Source of the DNA: DASVUS01 sp036388675
GTDB taxonomy: Bacteria > Armatimonadota > Abditibacteriia > Abditibacteriales > Abditibacteriaceae
NCBI GenBank assembly: GCA_036388675.1
Contig: DASVRI010000039.1
Location: 62,001 to 126,000, forward strand
Reading direction: 5' to 3'
DNA: 64,000 nucleotides
Part shown: positions 17,239 through 25,984 of the stretch, one piece after another
Position numbering within the stretch: position 1 is the first letter of the stretch
Layout: each line of letters starts with the position of its first letter
The notes under the pieces: generated by a model
Database searches by the model: none
Told to the model about the DNA's origin: nothing
The model's input: the letters and a program-made list of their open reading frames with translations, nothing else
Made by a program: the position numbers and the translations under genes

Positions 17239-18009
17239 GTGGCACTTTGCGAACTTCATTTCAACAGCTTTCCATCCGTCGGCAAGATGACATCGGCAAC
17301 GGCCATCGTGCCGGAGGGCAAAACCGGCCCCTTTCCCGTTTTTTATTTGCTACACGGGCTTTCCGACAACCACACGGCTTGGACGCGGCGCACCAGCATC
17401 GAACGCTATGTGCAGGATTTGCCGTTGATTGTGGTGATGCCCAACGGCGAACGGAGCTTTTACACCGACGCAGCAAGCGCTTCGCACGCCGCATTCGAGA
17501 CTTACATCATGCGCGATCTCATCGGTTTTGTAGATAGCACGTTGCAAACTATTCCGACACGCGAAGGCCGTGTTATCGGTGGCCTGTCGATGGGCGGTTA
17601 CGGCGCAGTGAAGTTGGCATTGAAACATCCCGATATGTTCTGCGCCGCTGTCAGTCATTCGGGCGCCCTGGGGCGGACACGCGACCTCACGGAAGATGAT
17701 GACAGCGATTGGGCGCGTGAAGTGCGCACCATCTTCGGCACCAATCCGCGTGGCAGCGATAACGACCTCTTTGCCCTCGCCGAAAAAATCGATCGCGCCA
17801 GGCTGCCGGCGCTGCGCATCGACTGCGGCGTGGACGACTTTCTCATCGAGCATAACCGCAACTTCCACACACACTTGAATACGTTGAATATCGCGCATGA
17901 ATATGAGGAGTTCCCCGGCGCGCACACCTGGGAATATTGGGACACACACGTGCAGGAAGCCGTCGCTTTTTTTGTGCGACAACTGGGCCTGCAACCTCCC
18001 GCCGATTGA
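17239..18009 (+). CDS. Esterase D-type alpha/beta hydrolase
   Basis: The 256-residue protein is of the PF00756 esterase family (S-formylglutathione hydrolase, mycolyltransferase-like). Visible: oxyanion-side LLHGLSDNHTAW, PNGERSFYTDA, nucleophile elbow GGLSMGGYGAVKLALKHP (Ser about residue 117), an acidic region DCGVDDFLIEHNR, and the catalytic His in PGAHTWEYW. It should hydrolyse acyl esters; the substrate is not clear. The start is GTG 17239, preceded by AAAAGGAAA, and a GAGTACTC (17217) lies just upstream of that ribosome site. No signal peptide. Confidence 0.88.
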   Translation: MALCELHFNSFPSVGKMTSATAIVPEGKTGPFPVFYLLHGLSDNHTAWTRRTSIERYVQDLPLIVVMPNGERSFYTDAASASHAAFETYIMRDLIGFVDSTLQTIPTREGRVIGGLSMGGYGAVKLALKHPDMFCAAVSHSGALGRTRDLTEDDDSDWAREVRTIFGTNPRGSDNDLFALAEKIDRARLPALRIDCGVDDFLIEHNRNFHTHLNTLNIAHEYEEFPGAHTWEYWDTHVQEAVAFFVRQLGLQPPAD

Positions 18010-18034
18010 AAGCCGGGCACCGATAGAGTTAAAT

Positions 18035-18064
18035 GAAGTGAGGCGCAATCGTGCGTCTCACTTC
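18035..18064. promoter_or_regulatory. Hairpin directly before the ubiE start codon
   Basis: Arms 18035-18047 and 18052-18064 pair over 13 bases with one mismatch (a possible G-U pair in RNA) around an ATCG loop. It ends two bases before the ATG at 18067 and so would bury the ribosome site. It could alternatively terminate the upstream esterase transcript, but there is no T-run after it. Confidence 0.5.
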
Positions 18065-18066
18065 TC

Positions 18067-18807
18067 ATGCCCGATACTTCACCTCAAACTTTAGACAAGT
18101 CGTCGCAAAGCGTGCGCGCGATGTTTTCCTCTATCGCGGCGCGCTACGATTTGCTCAATCACCTGCTGTCGTGCAACCAGGACAAGCGCTGGCGGCGGCG
18201 CGCAGTGCGACTGTTGTCGCCACGCAAGCATCAACGAGTACTCGATTTGTGCTGCGGCACCGGCGACCTCGGATTGGAATGTTTGCGCCGGCAGCCGGGT
18301 TGCCGCGTCATCGGCGCCGATTTCGCCTTGCCGATGCTGCAATTGGCCGCCAATAAATCGAACGCGCCGCTCTGGCTGGCCGCTGACGCTCTCCACTCCC
18401 CGTTTGCCGACGCTTCGTTCGATGCCGCCATGGTTGGCTTCGGGGTGCGCAACTTCGAGAACACGCGCGCCGGGCTGTGCGAAATCGAACGCGTCTTGAA
18501 ACCCGGCGGTCGTCTGCTCGTGTTAGAGTTCATGCGCCCCACGGTTCCGGCCTTCTTGCAGAACACATTCAGTATCTGGTCGAGGCAAATGCTGCCGCGC
18601 ATCGGTGCAGCCGTTTCAAAGCATGGCGGCGCTTATTCCTATTTGCCGGCCTCGGTGCATGGCTTCCTGACGCGCCGCGAATTTGAGGCATTGCTGCGCG
18701 ACATCGGTTTCACGAACGTGCGCTCCTTCAACTACAGCGGCGGCATCGCGACCGCCGTGATTGCGCACAAAAAGAACGCGCAGCTTCAAGAGCGACTTCT
18801 GACATGA
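18067..18807 (+). CDS. ubiE: Demethylmenaquinone/ubiquinone methyltransferase UbiE/MenG
   Basis: The 246-residue SAM-dependent methyltransferase begins, after a short leader, VRAMFSSIAARYDLLNHLLS, the first UbiE signature. It has SAM motif I VLDLCCGTGDLGLECL, post-motif GFGVRNFENTRAGLCEIERVLKPGG, and the C-terminal YLPASVHGFLTRREFEALL. It carries out the last C-methylation in quinone synthesis; with no ubiquinone-specific genes near, menaquinone is the likely product. It overlaps ubiX by four bases (ATGA), and ubiX overlaps the prenyltransferase likewise, so the three are one operon. GAGTACTC at 18236 encodes the RVL of motif I. Confidence 0.95.
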   Translation: MPDTSPQTLDKSSQSVRAMFSSIAARYDLLNHLLSCNQDKRWRRRAVRLLSPRKHQRVLDLCCGTGDLGLECLRRQPGCRVIGADFALPMLQLAANKSNAPLWLAADALHSPFADASFDAAMVGFGVRNFENTRAGLCEIERVLKPGGRLLVLEFMRPTVPAFLQNTFSIWSRQMLPRIGAAVSKHGGAYSYLPASVHGFLTRREFEALLRDIGFTNVRSFNYSGGIATAVIAHKKNAQLQERLLT

Positions 18808-19409
18808 AATTTATTGTCGCGCTCACCGGCGCATCAGGACAGTTATACGCGTTGCGACTGCTGCGCAAACTGGCCGCATCGGGCGCAGAAATTTCCCTCG
18901 TGCTCAGCGAGCCCGCCTGCGTTTCTCTGGCCGCCGAAAGCAACATCAAACTCAACGCGCATCGGCCCGACCTGACGCAGCTCTTTGAGGAACGAGTACT
19001 CGGACAGGTGCGCGTTTTCAATCCGCGCGAAGTGGGCGCGCCTATTGCTTCGGGTTCCAATCGGCACGATGGCATGGTGGTCATCCCCTGCTCGATGGGC
19101 ACTCTGGGCCGCATCGCAAATGGCACTTCGGAAGACCTCATCACGCGCGCCGCCGATGTGTGCTTGAAAGAACGGCGCAAGCTGATTCTCGTAGCGCGTG
19201 AGATGCCGCTGTCGTTGGTGCATATTCGCAACATGGCCGCCGTGACCGAAGCGGGTGCCCTGGTGTTGCCGGCCTGCCCGCACTTCTATCACCAGCCGCA
19301 AACGGTGGAGGAAGTGCTCGATACCGTCGTTGATCGAGTACTCGATCAACTGGGAGTCGCAAACAACACGAAACGCTGTCGCGCTGAAGAAAAGGTGACC
19401 GAAGCATGA
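18804..19409 (+). CDS. ubiX: Flavin prenyltransferase UbiX
   Basis: This 201-residue protein makes prenylated FMN, the cofactor of UbiD-type decarboxylases. Seen: FMN-site IVALTGASGQLYALRLL at the start, VVIPCSMGTLGRIANGTSEDLITRAADV (conserved Ser/Met region), LVAREMPLSLVHIRNM and PACPHFYHQPQTVEE. In bacteria that use the futalosine route, ubiX and a ubiA-like gene commonly sit with menaquinone methyltransferase, as here. The cognate UbiD is not in the window. Two GAGTACTC copies (18994, 19336), both encoding RVL. Confidence 0.95.
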   Translation: MKFIVALTGASGQLYALRLLRKLAASGAEISLVLSEPACVSLAAESNIKLNAHRPDLTQLFEERVLGQVRVFNPREVGAPIASGSNRHDGMVVIPCSMGTLGRIANGTSEDLITRAADVCLKERRKLILVAREMPLSLVHIRNMAAVTEAGALVLPACPHFYHQPQTVEEVLDTVVDRVLDQLGVANNTKRCRAEEKVTEA

Positions 19410-20284
19410 TCGCCGAATCGTCACAACCAAGATCAAGAACCACACTGCGCGACTACCTGGAGCTGGTCAAGTTTCCGCACACCGTTTTCGCGCTGCCATT
19501 TGCCCTCGCCTCGATGTTGGTTGCGAAGAATGGTTTGCCGGAGGCGCGCACTATCGGCTGGATTCTGCTCGCGATGGTCGGCGCGCGCACAGCGGCCATG
19601 GGTTTCAACCGCATCGTGGACAGGCACATCGATGCACAGAACCCGCGCACCAAGAATCGTGAAATTCCTGCCGGCAAGGTTTCCGTGGCGCAAGCGAGTA
19701 TTCTGGTTGTCGTCAGCGCGGCTCTTTTTGTGTTGGCTGCATACAGCCTGAACATGCTGGCTTTTGCGCTCTCGCTACCGACGCTGGCCGTTTTGTTTTT
19801 CTATTCGTTTTGCAAACGCTTCACGAGCATGGCGCACTTCGTGTTGGGGTTGTGTCTGGGCATCGCGCCCGCCGGCGCCTGGGTCGCGGTGCGGGGCATT
19901 CTCGAACCTGCGCCCATTGTATTAGCCACAGCCGTGATGTTCTGGGTGGCGGGCTTCGATGTCATCTATGCCACGCTGGATGCCGAGTTCGACAAGCGTG
20001 CCGGCATTCACTCGCTGGTGCAAAAGTGGGGCGTCAAGCGTTCGTTGCTGGGCGCTAAAGCGTTCCATGCAGTCTTCATCGTGTTGCTGGCGCTCTTCGG
20101 CTACTTTGCAACGCCAGGTGCGATTTATTACGTTGGCGTCGCGCTGGTAGCGTTGTTCCTGGTCTATGAACACGCACTCGTCGATCCCAACGACTTGCGC
20201 CGCGTAAACGCAGCCTTCTTCAATGTGAACGGCATCATCAGCGTTTTCTTTCTGCTCGTCGTCGCGCTCGACATCTGGCTTTGA
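19406..20284 (+). CDS. UbiA-family polyprenyltransferase (MqnP-like)
   Basis: The 292-residue integral membrane enzyme has eight to nine helices and the two Asp-rich prenyl-diphosphate motifs: NRIVDRHIDAQNPRTKNREIP (first) and DVIYATLDAEFDKRAGIHSL (second). UbiA-like enzymes attach a polyprenyl chain to an aromatic acid. Sequence style and operon mates (ubiE, ubiX) suggest the menaquinone/futalosine version rather than hydroxybenzoate prenylation; this is inference. Overlaps ubiX by four bases. It faces the minus-strand gene across a 51-base gap with no clear terminator. Confidence 0.9.
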   Translation: MIAESSQPRSRTTLRDYLELVKFPHTVFALPFALASMLVAKNGLPEARTIGWILLAMVGARTAAMGFNRIVDRHIDAQNPRTKNREIPAGKVSVAQASILVVVSAALFVLAAYSLNMLAFALSLPTLAVLFFYSFCKRFTSMAHFVLGLCLGIAPAGAWVAVRGILEPAPIVLATAVMFWVAGFDVIYATLDAEFDKRAGIHSLVQKWGVKRSLLGAKAFHAVFIVLLALFGYFATPGAIYYVGVALVALFLVYEHALVDPNDLRRVNAAFFNVNGIISVFFLLVVALDIWL

Positions 20285-20335
20285 CTGCTGCAACGCGCAT
20301 TCTTGACACCATAATTAAACCTTCAAATCAAGCAT

Positions 20336-20899
20336 CTAGGCACGTTGGCTCACCTGTGAGTATCGCTTGACCTTGAACCGGCCACCTGTCCAAACGAAGT
20401 CGTACACCCTGGCTCTTTTTGCATCGGGTTTGGTGTCGTAGAAGCTATTCCCTCGCAAGACTTTAATGGTGGTTCCGTAGCGCGGCACGATATAAGTGTT
20501 ACGGTCGTTATACGGAATTGGCATGACTTCTGTCGTTGTATCTTTCCAAACGCCGCCTGCATAACGCAGGAATGAGAGTGACCCTTCCTCAGCCTCATTC
20601 TGAACCGCGACTAAAACTTTGCCCTTGTGACGAAACAAGGCCACGTTGAGCGTGCCCTGTGCGCCGTCGCCTTGCATGCGAAGGTAATCGTTCTTGATAT
20701 CAACAACGCCTCGCCCTATGCCGTAAAGCCACTTCTTGCGTCCTATTACTGAGCGGTCTATTTCAAAAAAGCTGTTCGGAAGCAGCAAAAAGTAATCGAG
20801 CACTGTCTTTGGCTGTTGAGTACTCGCGGAGCATGGCAAAGCACAAAACAGAAAGACCAAAGTCATTACAAACCAGCAAGAGCGATGCTTAATTTTCAT
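20336..20899 (-). CDS. Secreted hypothetical protein
   Basis: A 187-residue protein with a clear signal peptide (MKIKHRSCWFVMTLVFLF then CALPCSAS) and probable cleavage after SAS. The mature part is mixed alpha/beta with no motif I recognise. It reads as AT-richer, like other accessory genes nearby. One GAGTACTC (20818) falls right after the signal-peptide cleavage region and encodes Ser-Thr. AGGCAAC-like bases precede the ATG. Function unknown. Confidence 0.6.
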   Translation of the reverse strand: MKIKHRSCWFVMTLVFLFCALPCSASTQQPKTVLDYFLLLPNSFFEIDRSVIGRKKWLYGIGRGVVDIKNDYLRMQGDGAQGTLNVALFRHKGKVLVAVQNEAEEGSLSFLRYAGGVWKDTTTEVMPIPYNDRNTYIVPRYGTTIKVLRGNSFYDTKPDAKRARVYDFVWTGGRFKVKRYSQVSQRA

Positions 20900-21090
20900 G
20901 TTGCCTCTTCATTCACTATTATGGCGCATGGCCAGGTTGTGCGCACCAACACCACACAGCGAGTGAGAGTTTCAAGTGTGCAAGATGGTCTCGACAACAT
21001 CGTAGAGCGAGGGAGTCTAGCGACAGAAATGGGATGTTCGGCAGCTTGCGTGCAAGTTCCAGATGCGCCGAATTGGGGAGAATAGCTGGT

Positions 21091-21537
21091 ATGGACTTTT
21101 GCCGTGTTGAGCGTGCTAATTTGACGGAATGCGTTGCCCTGTTTGCCGACGTATTTAATAACTCACCGTGGAATGAAACATGGGGAGCGGAAGCCATCGC
21201 TCAACGATTCTCAGATTGTTACCATACGCCCGGCTTCTACGGTCTGGTTGCCACAATCAGTGACGAAGCTGTCGGCTTTGCCATCGGCTACATCGAGCAA
21301 TGGAATACAACAAAGCACTTCTATCTTAAGGAGATGTGCGTCGCTCCAAAGCAACAAAGATTCGGCATCGGCACGGCCTTGATGAGCGCGCTGGAGAACA
21401 ACTTAAAAAATCAGAACGTAGAGAAACTGTATCTGCATACAGCGCGCGACACCTATGCTCAAACCTTCTACGAGAAGCAAGGGTTCTACGTCAGTTCCAA
21501 GATGATTACGATGACGAAGTGGCTGAAGTCGGATTAA
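21091..21537 (+). CDS. GNAT-family N-acetyltransferase
   Basis: About 148 residues from ATG 21091 (MDFCRVERANLTECVAL), with GGGGAGAA ten bases upstream; the ATG at 21034 is an unlikely start. Acetyl-CoA site VAPKQQRFGIGTALMSALE matches GNAT motif A (Q/R-x-x-G-x-G/A), and the C-terminal YEKQGFYVSSKMITMTK matches motif B. It should acetylate an amine on a small molecule or protein; the substrate is not indicated. Converges on the receiver-protein gene. Confidence 0.85.
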   Translation: MDFCRVERANLTECVALFADVFNNSPWNETWGAEAIAQRFSDCYHTPGFYGLVATISDEAVGFAIGYIEQWNTTKHFYLKEMCVAPKQQRFGIGTALMSALENNLKNQNVEKLYLHTARDTYAQTFYEKQGFYVSSKMITMTKWLKSD

Positions 21538-21658
21538 GGCAGCAAGCTGACAGCGACAGGCTGTAGTTGACCTAGAAATTCGTCGCTTAGAAAGTCACAC
21601 CTCTGGACGCTCACAGCCAGGCACACTTGCAGAAGCGTTTGTGCAAGCGATGCTCGCC

Positions 21659-22282
21659 TCAGAGAAAGCTGTGTTTACCGGGCTCGATGTCGGGTGAACT
21701 TTCGAGCTTGATGTCGCGGCGCGCCATCATTTCCACGGAAAGTGTTGAGGCGAGATCATCAATGCACTCAAAGAGTTTGGAGAAGTCGACGGGCTTGGTC
21801 AGGCACACGTCATAACCCGCCTCGCGCGCTTCGGCCTGATCGCGCGGCAAGCCAAAGCCGGTCAAGGCAATGGATTTAAACGGTGGCACACGATTGTCGT
21901 CGCGCATGGCGCGCATCATTTCGAGGCCGTCCATATCGGGCATTCCAATATCGCTGATAACCACATGCGGGCAAAGCTCCACCACAACATCAAGCGCTTT
22001 GCGGCCCGAGTTCGCCGTGTCGACGATGTAACACTGACGCACCATCATTAGTTCCATCATGCTCAGCATATCGGCGTGGTCGTCCACCACCAGCACGCGC
22101 ACGCCGGAGCCGTCGGAATCCTGTCGCTCGTTGCCGGTTCCCGATGAAGCCGGATGATGCAGACGAGGCGCAGCATCGGGCTTAAGAGCATTGGGCTCAG
22201 AAGATCTCGCATCGTCCGCCGAAGATGAAAGAAATGAAGGCATAGCAGTCACAGTAAAACGCCCAAGCTGACGAAGCGACAT
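21659..22282 (-). CDS. Stand-alone response regulator receiver protein
   Basis: A 207-residue protein with a Ser/Pro-rich leader of about 60 residues and one receiver domain. Acidic pocket VLVVDDHAD, phospho-acceptor Asp in VVISDIGMPDMDG, Thr in ALTGFG and Lys in LTKPVDF are all present. No output domain follows, only a short tail. It is the third gene of a minus-strand set after the Gln-rich membrane protein and MoxR, 117 bases downstream of moxR. Partner kinase not identified. Confidence 0.88.
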   Translation of the reverse strand: MSLRQLGRFTVTAMPSFLSSSADDARSSEPNALKPDAAPRLHHPASSGTGNERQDSDGSGVRVLVVDDHADMLSMMELMMVRQCYIVDTANSGRKALDVVVELCPHVVISDIGMPDMDGLEMMRAMRDDNRVPPFKSIALTGFGLPRDQAEAREAGYDVCLTKPVDFSKLFECIDDLASTLSVEMMARRDIKLESSPDIEPGKHSFL

Positions 22283-22398
22283 AAGTTAATTATCACCACA
22301 ATATTAAGATTTGTTTGTTCGTTAGAGTACTCTCGTGAACGGCAGGGCCAGGCATTTCTGTCTTCCGTCATTGCCTGCACATAGGCCATTGCCTGCGC

Positions 22399-23472
22399 TC
22401 AGGCGGCAACGGCCTTTACGCCACGTTCCGCTTCGTGGCGCTCGAGGAGACTATCGACTAAGTCGTCCGTGTCGATACCTTCGGCCTGCCCTTCGAAATT
22501 GAGAATAATACGGTGCCGCAAAGCCGGATGCGCTACCATCTCAATGTCTTCATATGCCACATTGAAGCGACCCTGTAACAGCGCACGCACTTTTCCTGCC
22601 AAAATAAGACTCTGCGCCCCACGCGGGCTGGAACCATAACGTGCAAAACGGCGCACTTGTTCTGTCGAATATTCGCTGTCGGGGTGAGTGCCCAGCATGA
22701 TGCGCACGGCATATTCCTGAATGTGTGGTGCGATGGGCACTTCGCGCACCAGGCGGCGCATAGCCATAACGCCTGCGGCATCGACGACGCGCTCCGGATT
22801 GTCACTGGCTTCGGTGGTCGTGCGATCCAGAATGCGAATCATTTCTTCGAGGCTGGGGAAGTACACCTTCATCTTGAACAAAAAGCGGTCGAGCTGCGCT
22901 TCGGGCAGCGGATAGGTGCCTTCCATTTCGATAGGGTTTTGCGTCGCGAGTACGATGTAGGGCTGTTCCAGACGATAAGTTGTGCCTGCGACCGTGACGC
23001 TATGCTCCTGCATCGCTTCGAGCAACGCACTTTGAGTTTTGGGTGTCGCGCGGTTGATTTCATCGGCCAGCAGCACATTCGTGAACACCGGGCCACGCTG
23101 AAACTGAAATTCTTTGCGGCCTTCGGGCGTTTCGGCGATGATGTTGGTGCCGGTAACATCGGCGGGCATAAGGTCGGGCGTGAACTGAATGCGCGAGAAC
23201 TGCAAGCCCAAACTGCCGGCCAGCGTGCGCACCAGAAGGGTTTTGCCCAGACCGGGCACGCCTTCCAGCAGCACATGACCACCGGCGCAAAGGCACATCA
23301 GCACACCTTCAACAATTTGTTCCTGCCCGACAATGACGCGCGCCATCTGCGACTTGATGGCGTTGATACGACCGGCAAATTCGGCGATTGCGGCATTGGC
23401 GTCGGCACTGCTGGTAGCGACGCTGCTGGCGCCGGCACTGCCTGGAGCATTGCTGCTGGGATTAGCGTTCAT
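22399..23472 (-). CDS. MoxR-family AAA+ ATPase
   Basis: A 357-residue MoxR ATPase with a low-complexity Ala/Ser leader (about 30 residues). Seen: Walker A EGVPGLGKTLLVRTLAG, RIQFTPDLMPADVTG, Walker B NVLLADEINRATPKTQSALLEAMQE, sensor 1 VLATQNPIEMEGTYPLPEAQLDRFLF, and the lid domain with SPRGAQSLILAGKVRALLQGR. MoxR proteins act as chaperones, often activating von Willebrand-domain or membrane partners. It follows the Gln-rich membrane protein by 21 bases, so the two are co-transcribed and probably work together. GAGTACTC 23483 lies in the short gap. Confidence 0.92.
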   Translation of the reverse strand: MNANPSSNAPGSAGASSVATSSADANAAIAEFAGRINAIKSQMARVIVGQEQIVEGVLMCLCAGGHVLLEGVPGLGKTLLVRTLAGSLGLQFSRIQFTPDLMPADVTGTNIIAETPEGRKEFQFQRGPVFTNVLLADEINRATPKTQSALLEAMQEHSVTVAGTTYRLEQPYIVLATQNPIEMEGTYPLPEAQLDRFLFKMKVYFPSLEEMIRILDRTTTEASDNPERVVDAAGVMAMRRLVREVPIAPHIQEYAVRIMLGTHPDSEYSTEQVRRFARYGSSPRGAQSLILAGKVRALLQGRFNVAYEDIEMVAHPALRHRIILNFEGQAEGIDTDDLVDSLLERHEAERGVKAVAA

Positions 23473-23493
23473 AGGTGGTTTCGAGTACTCGGA

Positions 23494-25473
23494 TTATTGT
23501 CCCGGCTTAAGGCTATCAAAGTATTCTTTGACCGGCTGCTTATAAGCCGGGGGCACGACTTCCTTGCTCACGGCGTCCTCGGCGTCTTTCTTGTAGCTTT
23601 CGTAAACGTCGTAATACGGCGTGCGCACGGGGCCGCCTTCGGCTTCGGTGCGTGTCGGCAACTGCTCGACTTCGCCGCTGTCGCCCATTTTGCCCGTTAT
23701 GCGATCCATTTTCTTCTGCGTTTTGGGCAGGCGGTCGCTCCAAACATCTTCCCAACGACGATTATCGCCGCTGCGCCGCGTGCGCAGGCTCGATACGCCG
23801 CCGCCTTTACGCACGCCCTGCGCATTGTTGCGCGGCCCTAATCCGGCTCCACCGCCGACCTGACCGTGTGGGTCGCTGACTTTCAAGTCTTTGCCTGGTG
23901 TTACCATTTGGCCGTTGCAATTACCGCCCTTGCACTCGCCACCGGCTTTGACCCGCCCTTGTTTTGGCTGGCCGTTGTTCTGGCCGGTATCGCGTTCGGC
24001 CTGCGCGATTTTGTTCATCATGTCGCGCATTGCCTGCGAGTTGCCCATCGAGCCGCTGCTGCGTAGTTGTTTGGCAAGGTTGCGCAGCCCACCGGCGCCA
24101 CTGCCCGATTGCTCGCCGCTCTTGGGCGATTGCTGCTGGCCCTGACCACCTTGCGCGCCCTGCTGCTGGCCTTGCTTTTGTCCCTGTTGCTTTTGCTGTT
24201 GCTGGCCGCCCTGAGGGCTTTCCTGGCCATTCTGACCTTGCTTTTGCTGCTGGCCCTGGCCTTGCTTCTTCTGTTGTCCCTGCTGGCCGTTTTGCTGTTC
24301 CTGGGCGCGCAGGTTTTTGGCGGCGTCTTCCAGAGTGCGTGCGGCGTCTTCGTTGCCGGCTTCGCGCAGCGCTTTGGCTGCTTTTTCCAGGTCGTTGGCG
24401 GCCTGCTCTTTTTCCTGCTGCGTCATCTTGCCGCTTTCGATCTTGTCGGCCAGTTTGTCGAGCTGTTCAGCAGCTTTTTCGTATTGCTTCTTTTCCAACT
24501 CGCGCTGCATCTGCTGGCCTTCCATGCTCTGCATGGCTTCTTTTTGCAACTGCTGCTCGATCTGCTCCAGGTTGCCGACGCCGCCACTGTTTTGTTGCTT
24601 GCTATCGGCGGCCTTTTCCAGTTCCTGGCGCAGTTGGCCCATGGAAAGCAGCGCTTCTTTTTTGCTCATGCGACCGCGCTGCATCCGCTTACCCAGCGCT
24701 TCCAGCTTCTTCGCCATGCGCTTGGCTTCGGCCTGCTCTTCGATTTCTTTTTTCTCGCGCACCTGCTTGGCAACCGCTTCGAGTTCCTTGCCCTGACGAT
24801 TGAGTACTCCGGCCAGAGCGCGCTGTTCCGGAGAACGCATCCAATCGATGTTGGGCATCAGCGAAAACGCGACGAACGCCACCGTCACCGCCGCCAGAGC
24901 TTTGGCGGTGCGGTCAAATGAAATGGGATACACGCGCTTCGGATCAAGGCCGCGCGCACGGGCCGCAGCGTCTTCTACCAGAGCGGGAACCAATGGCGTA
25001 GCCGCCCCGACATGAGCCGTGCGATAGGTCACGCGCGGAAATAGAACAGAACGAATGCGCGCCATGGGGTCGCTGCCATACGGGTGGCGCTGGGCGCGGC
25101 GCACAAGCTCGGGCTGGGCAAAAGCCAGGGCCGAAGAAAGGCGCTCATCCAAACCGAGTACTCGGTCGGCGTCCAGAGCGGCATCGAAGGCGCCCGCGCG
25201 GGCCACGGCACCGTTACGCACACCAATGAGCAGCGCTGCGACAACTAGCACCACGGGCGACCACCACGGCGCATCCACCAGGTAGAAGCGGTGCGCCAGC
25301 ATGAGCAAAGCAGCGAGGCCAACACCCACCACAGCCGCTCGCGCCACGCAGATCGCCATTTGCTGCGTGTTACGGCGCGCCGCCAGAGAGTCAAGGCTGC
25401 GCCGCAGCGTCAGGATGGTTTCGCTGGAATTGGGCTGTGGAACGGCCTCGCGAGGAAATTGGGCGGTAGCCAT
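23494..25473 (-). CDS. Gln-rich coiled-coil membrane protein linked to moxR
   Basis: The 659-residue protein has two close hydrophobic segments near residues 40-85 and a third near 195-215 (ALAAVTVAFVAFSLMP), then a highly charged coiled coil (about 220-390) and a Gln/Gly/Lys low-complexity region (about 390-470) rich in QGQQ and QQKQ. The end (PYYDVYESYKKDAEDAVSKE) is conserved-looking. The topology resembles DUF4175-type proteins seen beside MoxR ATPases. Likely a membrane scaffold for the MoxR system; inferred. Two GAGTACTC copies (24802, 25156) encode GVL/RVL. ATG at 25473 has AAGGAG upstream. Confidence 0.75.
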   Translation of the reverse strand: MATAQFPREAVPQPNSSETILTLRRSLDSLAARRNTQQMAICVARAAVVGVGLAALLMLAHRFYLVDAPWWSPVVLVVAALLIGVRNGAVARAGAFDAALDADRVLGLDERLSSALAFAQPELVRRAQRHPYGSDPMARIRSVLFPRVTYRTAHVGAATPLVPALVEDAAARARGLDPKRVYPISFDRTAKALAAVTVAFVAFSLMPNIDWMRSPEQRALAGVLNRQGKELEAVAKQVREKKEIEEQAEAKRMAKKLEALGKRMQRGRMSKKEALLSMGQLRQELEKAADSKQQNSGGVGNLEQIEQQLQKEAMQSMEGQQMQRELEKKQYEKAAEQLDKLADKIESGKMTQQEKEQAANDLEKAAKALREAGNEDAARTLEDAAKNLRAQEQQNGQQGQQKKQGQGQQQKQGQNGQESPQGGQQQQKQQGQKQGQQQGAQGGQGQQQSPKSGEQSGSGAGGLRNLAKQLRSSGSMGNSQAMRDMMNKIAQAERDTGQNNGQPKQGRVKAGGECKGGNCNGQMVTPGKDLKVSDPHGQVGGGAGLGPRNNAQGVRKGGGVSSLRTRRSGDNRRWEDVWSDRLPKTQKKMDRITGKMGDSGEVEQLPTRTEAEGGPVRTPYYDVYESYKKDAEDAVSKEVVPPAYKQPVKEYFDSLKPGQ

Positions 25474-25919
25474 AGGTGCTCCTTAAGGTGCGACCGGAAA
25501 CGGCGGGTGCAACGGGAAACGGCGATTGCGACCGGCATAACAGCAGTGTGGTGACGGTTAGAGTGATGTGCCGTGCCTATCATTTTAATGCACAACGAAG
25601 TTGCGGTCAATTTAGGGGCGCTTACTCGTTCTTCAAGATCTCCTTCGTTCATGATCCATGTCACCGAAGTCGTGTCGGTCAGCGACTGTGTGGCCATCAC
25701 AGTGCCAGCGGCATCTTCAACCGAGAAGGTGTAGGTGATGCTGTCGGCTTCAGTGCCGCTGCTTTGTCCTTGCGTCCACTGATCGATGTCCTGCACCGGC
25801 GTCACAGCAATGGAGATGCTCTCGCCCGCTGCGACGACCAGCGGAGTGGTAGGGGCATAAGTCGAACTCGTTTGACCCACGGGTGAAGTCATCTTGCCAC
25901 CATTGTTGGTGTTTGACAT
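25410..25919 (-). pseudogene. Fragment of a secreted/adhesin-like protein
   Basis: From the ATG at 25919 a reading frame gives MSNTNNGGKMTSPVGQTSS followed by strand-like text VVAAGESISIAVTPVQDIDQW and SITYTFSVEDAAGTVMATQS, which looks like one Ig/PKD-like domain of a larger surface protein. It then runs into unrelated sequence and overlaps the start of the Gln-rich gene by 64 bases, so the end is not natural. No signal peptide. Most likely a remnant; it could also be a short orphan gene. Confidence 0.35.
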
Positions 25920-25984
25920 CGGAAACAGCAAAGGCGCAGCGAGTATATGAGTACTCGCTGCGCCTTTGCTCTGCTCAAGTCGGC

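Noticed and set aside
17236..17250. Possible sigma-54 promoter (TGGCAC with TTGC)
   Set aside because: Spacing is wrong for -24/-12 and it lies at the esterase start.
22657..23841. 394-codon plus-strand frame opposite moxR
   Set aside because: Shadow of moxR and the Gln-rich gene; its His/Phe-rich content follows from the reverse codons.
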